A stretch of DNA of 12,522 bases from Flavobacteriales bacterium (lineage in GTDB: Bacteria > Bacteroidota > Bacteroidia > Flavobacteriales_D > Crocinitomicaceae), in NCBI GenBank assembly GCA_947496835.1, contig CANMFV010000014.1, positions 1-12,522 of the forward strand, read 5' to 3'. The notes beneath the pieces were generated by a model. That model saw nothing but the letters and a program-made list of their open reading frames with translations, did not search any database and was not told the origin of the DNA. The stretch's first letter is position 1, and each line of letters begins with the position of its first letter. Shown in pieces: positions 7,387 to 12,522 of the stretch. A program made the translations under genes and the position numbers.

Positions 7387-7492
7387 AATAATGGTGTTAT
7401 AATAATTTGAGTTTAAAAATACAATTTTATTTATAAGAAACGAAAACATTCAGATAATGGTTGTGTTTTCTATGTAAATAATCAAATAAACG

Positions 7493-7502
7493 TTTGTACA
7501 AA
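7493..7502. repeat. Perfect palindrome TTTGTACAAA over the suf -33 element
   Basis: TTTGTACAAA reads identically on both strands and contains the whole predicted -33 element. A palindrome in this place is a candidate operator for a dimeric regulator controlling Fe-S cluster assembly. The identity of such a regulator cannot be inferred, and a 10-bp AT-rich palindrome can arise by chance. Confidence 0.35.
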
Positions 7503-7524
7503 TACCATAAAAGTGGTAATTTTG
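7493..7524 (+). promoter_or_regulatory. Predicted suf operon promoter (TTTG-N20-TAATTTTG)
   Basis: TTTG at 7493-7496 and TAATTTTG at 7517-7524 match both Bacteroidota promoter elements with 20 bases between them, the best promoter in the window. Transcription should start near 7531, leaving a leader of about 41 bases before the ATG at 7572. The -33 element is embedded in a perfect 10-bp palindrome (7493-7502), and an ACCA/TGGT inverted pair (7504-7507 and 7514-7517) lies in the spacer, so a regulator could bind here. Confidence 0.65.
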
Positions 7525-7571
7525 TGAACGATTTAGAGTTTATTTATAATTAATCTAAATAAAAACTGATT

Positions 7572-7895
7572 ATGATTACAGTTACAGACAATGCAAAGAA
7601 GCAAGCAATTAGGTTGATGGAAGATGAGGGTAAAGAAGGTCTTTTTATCCGTGTTGGAGTGCAAGGTGGTGGTTGTTCAGGATTAATGTATCAATTGACA
7701 TTTGATAATCAGGATTTGGAGGGAGATAAATCCTTTGAAGACAATGGAATCAAAGTTGTCGTTGACAAGAAAAGTTACCTTTATTTAATTGGAACGACCT
7801 TGGATTTTTCCGGAGGATTAAATGGAAAAGGATTTGTGTTTCAAAATCCGAATGCAGATCGAACATGTGGTTGTGGAGAGTCTTTCTCTGTTTAA
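7572..7895 (+). CDS. sufA: A-type iron-sulfur cluster carrier (HesB/IscA/SufA family)
   Basis: This 107-residue protein has the usual length of the family, which accepts nascent Fe-S clusters and passes them to target proteins in the cytosol. The three cluster-ligand cysteines are present: C35 in GGGCSGLMY (32-40), and C99 and C101 in the C-terminal TCGCGESF (98-105). The C-x63-C-x-C spacing is canonical. It is the first gene after the predicted suf promoter and is followed by sufB after 9 bases, which supports the SufA assignment over IscA or ErpA. No Shine-Dalgarno sequence precedes it; the leader is AT-rich, as is normal in this phylum. The family is certain; the exact symbol rests on context. 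Confidence 0.95.
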   Translation: MITVTDNAKKQAIRLMEDEGKEGLFIRVGVQGGGCSGLMYQLTFDNQDLEGDKSFEDNGIKVVVDKKSYLYLIGTTLDFSGGLNGKGFVFQNPNADRTCGCGESFSV

Positions 7896-7904
7896 GAAAA
7901 AGCT
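7896..7904 (+). promoter_or_regulatory. sufA-sufB intergenic spacer GAAAAAGCT (translation start leader)
   Basis: The 9 bases between the sufA stop and the sufB ATG are GAAAAAGCT. The sufC-sufD spacer is GAAAAAGCA, identical except for the last base. Neither contains a Shine-Dalgarno sequence. With the preceding TAA, the shared string is TAAGAAAAAGC, so A-rich sequence is the probable ribosome-recruiting element. Confidence 0.5.
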
Positions 7905-9353
7905 ATGGCAGGATATACTGAAAATGAGTTAGCTCAAGATCTAGAAAATCAAGAATATAAATTCGGATTCGTAACGGAAATAGAATCAGATACCGTTCCA
8001 ATTGGATTAAATGAGGACATCATTCGCTTAATTTCCTCTAAGAAAGAAGAGCCAGAATGGTTGCTTGAATACCGATTAAAAGCGTTTGCTCTTTGGAAAG
8101 AGATGACTGAGCCAGAATGGGCACATGTGCATTATCAAAAGCCAGATTTTCAAGCAATCGCTTACTATTCAGCACCAAAACAAACAAAAAAATATGAGTC
8201 TTGGGATGATGTGGATCCTGAAATGAAAGAAACCATGAAAAAATTGGGGATTTCTATGGAAGAGCAACAACGTTTAACTGGTGTTGCAGTAGATTTTGTG
8301 ATGGATTCTGTTTCTGTAGCAACATCATTCAAAGAAAAACTCGGCGAACTTGGCGTGATTTTCTGCTCTTTTTCAGATGCAGTTCAAAATCATCCAGAGC
8401 TTGTCAGAAAACACATGGGTTCAGTCGTTCCAATGACCGATAATTTTTACGCGGCCTTAAATGCAGCCGTTTTCACGGATGGATCTTTCTGTTACATCCC
8501 GAAAGGTGTTCGTTGTCCAATGGAATTATCGACTTACTTCCGCATCAATGCAGGAGGAACAGGTCAATTTGAACGAACGCTAGTAGTAGCCGATGAAGGT
8601 TCGTATGTTTCTTATTTGGAAGGATGTACAGCGCCTCAACGCGATGAAAATCAATTGCATGCCGCCGTGGTTGAATTAATTGCCATGGATCATGCAGAAA
8701 TTAAATATTCTACTGTTCAAAACTGGTATCCAGGGGACAAAGAAGGGAAGGGTGGCGTATTCAACTTTGTTACGAAACGTGGCATGTGCCATAACCATGC
8801 AAAAATATCTTGGACCCAAGTAGAAACAGGATCTGCTGTCACTTGGAAATATCCATCATGCATACTCAAAGGAGATTATTCAATTGGTGAATTCTATTCT
8901 GTTGCCGTAACGAATCACTACCAACAAGCAGATACAGGTACGAAAATGATTCACCTTGGCAAAAACACGAAGAGTACGATTATTTCTAAAGGAATCTCTG
9001 CAGGAAAATCTCAAAATTCTTACCGTGGTCTTGTCCAAATAAATAAAAGTGCTCATAACGCTCGAAATTTCTCACAATGTGATTCCTTGTTGATGACTGA
9101 CGAATGCGGAGCGCACACGTTTCCGTACATCGAATGTAAGAATCCAACAGCGAAAATTGAACATGAAGCAACAACGTCGAAAATTGGTGAGGACCAATTA
9201 TTCTACTGCATGCAACGTGGTATCAGTGAGGAAAAAGCGATAAGCCTAATCGTAAATGGATATTGTAAAGAAGTGTTAAACCAATTACCGATGGAATTCG
9301 CTGTAGAAGCACAAAAGTTACTAGCAATTAGTTTGGAAGGTAGTGTTGGATAA
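7905..9353 (+). CDS. sufB: Fe-S cluster assembly scaffold subunit SufB
   Basis: This 482-residue protein is the core scaffold of the SUF system: it receives persulfide sulfur and, with SufC and SufD, builds Fe-S clusters in the cytosol. Hallmark blocks are IPKGVRCPMELSTYF (198-212), YLEGCTAPQRDENQLHAAVV (237-256), CDSLLMTDECGAHTFPY (392-408) and EHEATTSKIGEDQLFYCMQR (419-438). By alignment with the 495-residue E. coli SufB (uniform offset of 13), C241 corresponds to its sulfur-accepting C254, C392 to C405, H420 to H433 and E421 to E434, so every residue implicated in cluster formation is kept. The C-terminus EFAVEAQKLLAISLE is also typical. It is preceded by sufA (9-base spacer) and followed by sufC (36 bases). 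Nothing suggests truncation. Assignment is essentially certain. Confidence 0.99.
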   Translation: MAGYTENELAQDLENQEYKFGFVTEIESDTVPIGLNEDIIRLISSKKEEPEWLLEYRLKAFALWKEMTEPEWAHVHYQKPDFQAIAYYSAPKQTKKYESWDDVDPEMKETMKKLGISMEEQQRLTGVAVDFVMDSVSVATSFKEKLGELGVIFCSFSDAVQNHPELVRKHMGSVVPMTDNFYAALNAAVFTDGSFCYIPKGVRCPMELSTYFRINAGGTGQFERTLVVADEGSYVSYLEGCTAPQRDENQLHAAVVELIAMDHAEIKYSTVQNWYPGDKEGKGGVFNFVTKRGMCHNHAKISWTQVETGSAVTWKYPSCILKGDYSIGEFYSVAVTNHYQQADTGTKMIHLGKNTKSTIISKGISAGKSQNSYRGLVQINKSAHNARNFSQCDSLLMTDECGAHTFPYIECKNPTAKIEHEATTSKIGEDQLFYCMQRGISEEKAISLIVNGYCKEVLNQLPMEFAVEAQKLLAISLEGSVG

Positions 9354-9373
9354 AAAAAGAATTAAGTTCTGAT

Positions 9374-9382
9374 TAAGAAAAG
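9374..9382 (+). promoter_or_regulatory. TAAGAAAAG element in the sufB-sufC spacer
   Basis: The 36-base spacer between sufB and sufC is nearly pure A/G with some T, and contains TAAGAAAAG eight bases before the sufC ATG. This resembles the TAAGAAAAAGC leader that directly precedes sufB and sufD. Here the TAA is not the stop codon of the preceding gene, so the similarity is not forced by the stop codon itself. Its role as a translation-start element is inferred. Confidence 0.3.
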
Positions 9383-9389
9383 ATAAGAG

Positions 9390-10142
9390 ATGATTAAAAT
9401 TGAAAATTTACACGCAAGTATCGACGGAAAGGAAATCCTTAAAGGATTAAACTTGGAAGTAAAAGCGGGAGAAGTTCATGCCATAATGGGTCCGAATGGT
9501 GCCGGGAAAAGTACACTTGCAAGTGTATTAGCTGGACGTGAAGACTATGAAGTAACTGCTGGAACAGTTGATTTCGATGGAACCGATTTATTGGAGTTAT
9601 CGACGGAAGATCGTGCACGTGAAGGTTTATTCTTAGCCTTCCAATACCCTGTTGAAATACCAGGTGTGTCGAACGTTAATTTTTTACGAACAGCATTAAA
9701 TGAAATTCGTGCTTATAGAGGCGAAGAACAAATTTCAGCGAAGGATTTCATGGCAAGAGTGCGTGAGAAATCTGCTATCGTTGAATTGGATAGTAAATTG
9801 GCATCTCGTGCAGTAAACGAAGGTTTCTCGGGTGGTGAGAAAAAAAGAAATGAGATATTTCAAATGGCGATGTTAGAGCCGAAACTAGCGGTTCTTGATG
9901 AAACGGATTCTGGTTTGGACATCGATGCTTTGCGCATTGTAGCAAATGGAGTAAATACCTTGAAGTCGGATAAAAATGCGACGATTGTGATTACACATTA
10001 CCAGCGCTTACTTGATTACATCGTTCCTGATTTCGTTCATGTTTTATATAATGGACGCATCGTTATGACTGGAACAAAAGAACTGGCGTTAGAATTAGAG
10101 GAAAAAGGATATGATTGGATCAAAGATTCAATCGACGCGTAA
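9390..10142 (+). CDS. sufC: Fe-S cluster assembly ATPase SufC
   Basis: This 250-residue soluble ABC-type ATPase energises the SufBCD scaffold; despite its fold it is not a transporter. All ATPase motifs are present: Walker A GPNGAGKST (34-42), Q-loop Q85 in AFQYP, signature FSGGEKKR (146-153), Walker B LAVLDETDSGLD (166-177) with catalytic E171, and switch histidine H203 in ITHYQRLLDYI. The FSGGEKKRNE and DETDSGLDIDAL strings are diagnostic of SufC among ABC ATPases. Length is normal (about 250). It sits between sufB and sufD, with a 9-base spacer to sufD. Assignment is essentially certain. Confidence 0.99.
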   Translation: MIKIENLHASIDGKEILKGLNLEVKAGEVHAIMGPNGAGKSTLASVLAGREDYEVTAGTVDFDGTDLLELSTEDRAREGLFLAFQYPVEIPGVSNVNFLRTALNEIRAYRGEEQISAKDFMARVREKSAIVELDSKLASRAVNEGFSGGEKKRNEIFQMAMLEPKLAVLDETDSGLDIDALRIVANGVNTLKSDKNATIVITHYQRLLDYIVPDFVHVLYNGRIVMTGTKELALELEEKGYDWIKDSIDA

Positions 10143-10151
10143 GAAAAAGCA
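10143..10151 (+). promoter_or_regulatory. sufC-sufD intergenic spacer GAAAAAGCA (translation start leader)
   Basis: Nine bases separate the sufC stop from the sufD ATG, and eight of them match the sufA-sufB spacer at 7896-7904 in sequence and position. No Shine-Dalgarno sequence is present. The duplicated leader probably sets similar translation of SufB and SufD within one message. Confidence 0.5.
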
Positions 10152-11393
10152 ATGGAAAACTCGAATAAATTAAGTCAATTCGCAAGTCGATTTTCTTCTA
10201 CAGAAATCACCGGTCTTCTTCCAATGGTAGATGTGGCTCGTGCATTTTTGGAGGGAAATGACTTCCCTACAACAAGAGTAGAACGTTTTAAATATACCCG
10301 CTTGACAAAATTGGCAAATGCACAATTTGAATCAAGTGATGTTTCTTTGCCTTCGGATTACCATAAACACCAAATCTGTTCAGGTGCATATGCGATTTAC
10401 AATGTAAATGGAAAGGTGTTTTTACCAGAAACTGCGTTACCCGAGGGGTTAAGTATTGATTTCATTTCTTCCGAAAAAGCCTTGCCTACATCAACGGTGA
10501 AAGATGTGTTTGCGGGCATGAATGTGTTGTATGCGCAATCGGGCGTTTGTGTACATGTAGCGAAAAACATGGTGCTAGACCGCGTTATTGAAATTGTTCA
10601 TGTTTGCACAGGTTCTTTTGCAGGATTTAGTCGTAACCTCCTTTCTGTCGGCGAAAATGCGCAGGTAAAAGTATTATTGACCTTCGTTTCTGAGCAAACA
10701 AAAGAGTGTTTTTCGCATGTCCATACCTCCATTCAAGTGGGTAGACACGCAAACGTGAACGTAGAAAAAGTACAAATAGAATCAAGTGAAATGTTTTCAT
10801 TTTCGGATGAAGAGATTTGGCAGGATGCGGATTCAGTCTTTCAAATAAATACGTTGACATTGGATGGAAATTTAGTTCGTAACGATTTACATATTCAAGT
10901 TCAAGGTGAACATGCAGAAACGCATCTAAATGGCATGTACATGCTCAATGGTCAGCAGCACGTTGCAAATTATACAACGGTTGATCACCAAGTACCAAAT
11001 TGCGAAAGCCATGAGCTTTACAAGGGTATTATGGATGATAAATCACTAGCAGTGTTTAACGGGAAAGTATTTGTTCAACAGGATGCACAGAAAACGAATG
11101 CATTTCAATCAAACGCCAATGTTTTGATAAGTGAAGATGCAAGTGTCAATTCCAAACCAGAATTAGAGATTTATGCAGACGATGTCAAGTGTTCTCATGG
11201 ATCGACAACTGGTCAGTTAGACGATGAAGCATTGTTTTATCTAAGAGCAAGAGGGATCTCACAAAAAGGCGCGACTCAATTGTTATTAACTGCGTTTATG
11301 TCCGATGTTTTAGGTAAAATCAGTATTCCTGAAGTAAAGAACAAAGTAGTTGAAGTGATCAATAATCGTTTTGATTGGGAACTTACTCTTTAA
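10152..11393 (+). CDS. sufD: Fe-S cluster assembly scaffold subunit SufD
   Basis: This 413-residue SufB paralogue pairs with SufB in the SufBC2D scaffold and contributes cluster ligands and iron entry. The diagnostic C-terminal block is YADDVKCSHGSTTGQLDDEA (341-360), in which C347 and H349 correspond to the conserved C358 and H360 of E. coli SufD; then LFYLRARGIS (361-370). The N-terminal third is variable, as usual, with RFKYTRLTKL (45-54) resembling the family's conserved early motif. The central beta-helix includes DHQVPNCESHELYKGIMDD (278-296), also typical. It is the last gene of the operon in the window: a strong hairpin terminator follows 24 bases after the stop, with no sufS or sufE between. 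Assignment is very firm. Confidence 0.97.
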   Translation: MENSNKLSQFASRFSSTEITGLLPMVDVARAFLEGNDFPTTRVERFKYTRLTKLANAQFESSDVSLPSDYHKHQICSGAYAIYNVNGKVFLPETALPEGLSIDFISSEKALPTSTVKDVFAGMNVLYAQSGVCVHVAKNMVLDRVIEIVHVCTGSFAGFSRNLLSVGENAQVKVLLTFVSEQTKECFSHVHTSIQVGRHANVNVEKVQIESSEMFSFSDEEIWQDADSVFQINTLTLDGNLVRNDLHIQVQGEHAETHLNGMYMLNGQQHVANYTTVDHQVPNCESHELYKGIMDDKSLAVFNGKVFVQQDAQKTNAFQSNANVLISEDASVNSKPELEIYADDVKCSHGSTTGQLDDEALFYLRARGISQKGATQLLLTAFMSDVLGKISIPEVKNKVVEVINNRFDWELTL

Positions 11394-11417
11394 AACGTAA
11401 TCCAAAATTTATAGACC

Positions 11418-11450
11418 AAAAAAAAACCTGACGAAGTCAGGTTTTTTTTT
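11418..11450. terminator. Bidirectional intrinsic terminator between sufD and atpG
   Basis: A perfect stem CCTGAC (11427-11432) and GTCAGG (11436-11441) closes on a GAA loop. It is flanked by nine A (11418-11426) and nine T (11442-11450), which extend the pairing and supply a T-tract on both strands. It stands between two converging genes, 24 bases after the sufD stop and 11 bases after the atpG stop, so it should end both the suf and ATP synthase transcripts. Confidence 0.92.
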
Positions 11451-11461
11451 GAATTAGAATT

Positions 11462-12334
11462 TTATCCGTTTAAGGCTTCAGCTCCACCAACGATTTCAAG
11501 AATCTCATTGGTAATAGCAGCTTGTCTTGCTTTGTTATAGCTTAATTTAAGGCTTTTCTTCAACTCGTTTGCGTTGTCAGTTGCTTTGTGCATGGCCGTC
11601 ATCCGTGCACCATGTTCAGCAGCAAATGAATCGCGAATTGATTTAAATAATTGAAGTTTTAGTGATTTAGGAATCAAATCCTCAACGATTTCCATCTTCG
11701 ATGGTTCGAATAAATAGTCACCTGTATTTCCACCTTCCGTTACTGTTGGTACGATTGGCAAGAATTGTTCTGTTTCCACAAATTGAGTGGCAGCGTTAAT
11801 GAAACGATTGTAAACAAGAACGATTTTATCAAACGATTTGTTGTGAAACTGTTGAATAATTTCTTCTGCTAATTCAGCAACAACTCCGAAACGCAAATCG
11901 GCATAGACATCTTCCATGTTGTCAATGCGCTCGTTAGAGTAATGGTATTCAGTGCGCTTGTAAACATCTCTTATTTTCTTTCCAACGCTTAAAACGTGAA
12001 CGTTTGCATCTTTGTAATCTTCATGGATGAGAACACCAACACGTTTGATTACATTATTGTTGAATCCACCACACAATCCACGGTTGGAAGTGATTCCAAC
12101 AATTAGTACATTTTTTACGTCGCGTTGCTCAGAATAGGCATTTTCAGATAGATCCAATGTCGCACTTAAGTTCTCAAGGATTTCCTTCAATTTTCCAGCG
12201 TAAGGACGCATTTGCGTAACTGCATCTTGTGCGCGTTTCAACTTCGCAGCAGATACCATCTTCATTGCTGAAGTGATCTGCATGGTTGAACCCACAGAGG
12301 TAATTCGGTTACGTATTTCTTTTAAATTAGCCAT
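11462..12334 (-). CDS. atpG: F1Fo ATP synthase gamma subunit
   Basis: This 290-residue protein is the central rotary stalk of F1: its N- and C-terminal helices form the coiled-coil shaft that turns inside the alpha3beta3 ring. Conserved ends are clear: LKEIRNRITSVGSTMQITSA (4-23) followed by MKMVSAAKLKRAQ (24-36) at the N-terminus, and SYNKARQAAITNEILEIVGG (265-284) at the C-terminus. The Rossmann-like middle carries ITSNRGLCGGFNNNV (81-95). Length fits the family (about 285-300). It lies 37 bases downstream of atpA on the same strand and is followed at once by the shared terminator, so it is the last gene of its operon; atpD does not follow. The upstream leader has no Shine-Dalgarno motif. 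Assignment is essentially certain. Confidence 0.98.
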   Translation of the reverse strand: MANLKEIRNRITSVGSTMQITSAMKMVSAAKLKRAQDAVTQMRPYAGKLKEILENLSATLDLSENAYSEQRDVKNVLIVGITSNRGLCGGFNNNVIKRVGVLIHEDYKDANVHVLSVGKKIRDVYKRTEYHYSNERIDNMEDVYADLRFGVVAELAEEIIQQFHNKSFDKIVLVYNRFINAATQFVETEQFLPIVPTVTEGGNTGDYLFEPSKMEIVEDLIPKSLKLQLFKSIRDSFAAEHGARMTAMHKATDNANELKKSLKLSYNKARQAAITNEILEIVGGAEALNG

Positions 12335-12371
12335 TCTTGATGTTTATCTTCAATCAAATGATGGGGGACAA

Positions 12372-12522
12372 TTAGAATTTCTCAGCGACTTCTTTCGCAA
12401 CTTTCGTTAAAACAGCTTCGATTTCATCTGTGTATTTTCCAGCTTTCAAAGCAACTAGCGTGTCAGCATGTTTCGCTTCTAAAACCGTTAAATAATCTTT
12501 CTCGAAGTTTTTAACTTGGTTA
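12372..12522 (-). CDS. atpA: F1Fo ATP synthase alpha subunit, C-terminal fragment (cut by window edge)
   Basis: Only the last 49 codons and the TAA stop (12372-12374) are in the window. The translated tail includes NFEKDYLTVLEAKHADTLVA, then LKAGKYTDEIEAVLTKVAKE, and ends VAEKF, which matches the C-terminal helical end of bacterial AtpA. The frame is open to the window edge, so the gene continues beyond position 12522 and is not broken as far as can be seen. The alpha subunit forms, with beta, the nucleotide-binding ring of F1. Position immediately before atpG on the same strand is the usual gene order and strongly supports the call despite the short fragment. Confidence 0.92.
   Translation of the reverse strand, partial: NQVKNFEKDYLTVLEAKHADTLVALKAGKYTDEIEAVLTKVAKEVAEKF

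Noticed and set aside
7422..7429. TAAAATTG on the minus strand as a promoter for the nidogen-like gene
   Set aside because: It has one mismatch to TAnnTTTG and no TTG at 17-23 bases upstream, so support is too weak to list as a feature.
7387..7449. Upstream in-frame ATG at 7449 giving 21 extra residues on the nidogen-like protein
   Set aside because: The extra segment is asparagine- and isoleucine-rich and would bury the signal peptide; the ATG at 7386 starts directly with a standard signal peptide.
1..12522. Hidden defence, mobile or other novel system
   Set aside because: All substantial open frames are either well-known housekeeping genes or typical secreted proteins of the phylum; there are no transposase, integrase, nuclease, toxin-antitoxin or reverse transcriptase motifs, no CRISPR-like spaced repeats and no obvious shift in base composition.

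Overview
The window looks like a chromosomal segment from the phylum Bacteroidota, most likely the order Flavobacteriales. A Crocinitomicaceae/Fluviicola-like relative is plausible, but that placement is only a guess from gene content. The reasons are: two secreted proteins with type IX secretion (T9SS) C-terminal sorting domains, one of each major type; promoter-like sequences matching the Bacteroidota pattern TTG-N17-23-TAnnTTTG; no Shine-Dalgarno sequences but A-rich leaders; an AT-rich composition; a long-form urocanate hydratase; and an ATP synthase locus in which atpG is not followed by atpD.

Layout. Positions 1-2957 (+) hold a small secreted protein translationally coupled to a large multidomain secreted protein (CUB-like, PKD-like and P domains, then a gliding-motility-type C-terminal domain). 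Positions 2990-4996 (+) encode urocanate hydratase (hutU) with its own promoter and an 8-bp inverted repeat just before the start codon. Positions 4993-7386 (-) hold a nidogen-like T9SS-sorted protein followed by a secreted alkaline-phosphatase-superfamily enzyme; the phosphatase gene runs tail-to-tail into hutU with a 4-bp overlap. Positions 7572-11393 (+) are a compact sufABCD-type iron-sulfur cluster assembly operon with a clear promoter. A bidirectional hairpin terminator at 11418-11450 separates it from the convergent ATP synthase genes atpA (3' end only) and atpG on the minus strand (11462-12522).

How the genes work together. SufB, SufC and SufD form the scaffold complex that builds Fe-S clusters, and the A-type protein is the likely carrier to client proteins; the sulfur-donating SufS and SufE are not in the window. 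AtpA and AtpG are the catalytic-ring alpha subunit and the central stalk of F1-ATPase. HutU performs step two of histidine catabolism, but no other hut gene is visible here. The two secreted-protein loci probably supply envelope or extracellular proteins whose substrates cannot be read from sequence.

No region longer than 300 bases lacks a gene; the longest gap is the 185-base divergent spacer 7387-7571. I found no CRISPR array, tRNA, rRNA, insertion sequence or phage gene, and nothing that looks like a new defence or mobile system. The observations worth following up are mostly regulatory and architectural.
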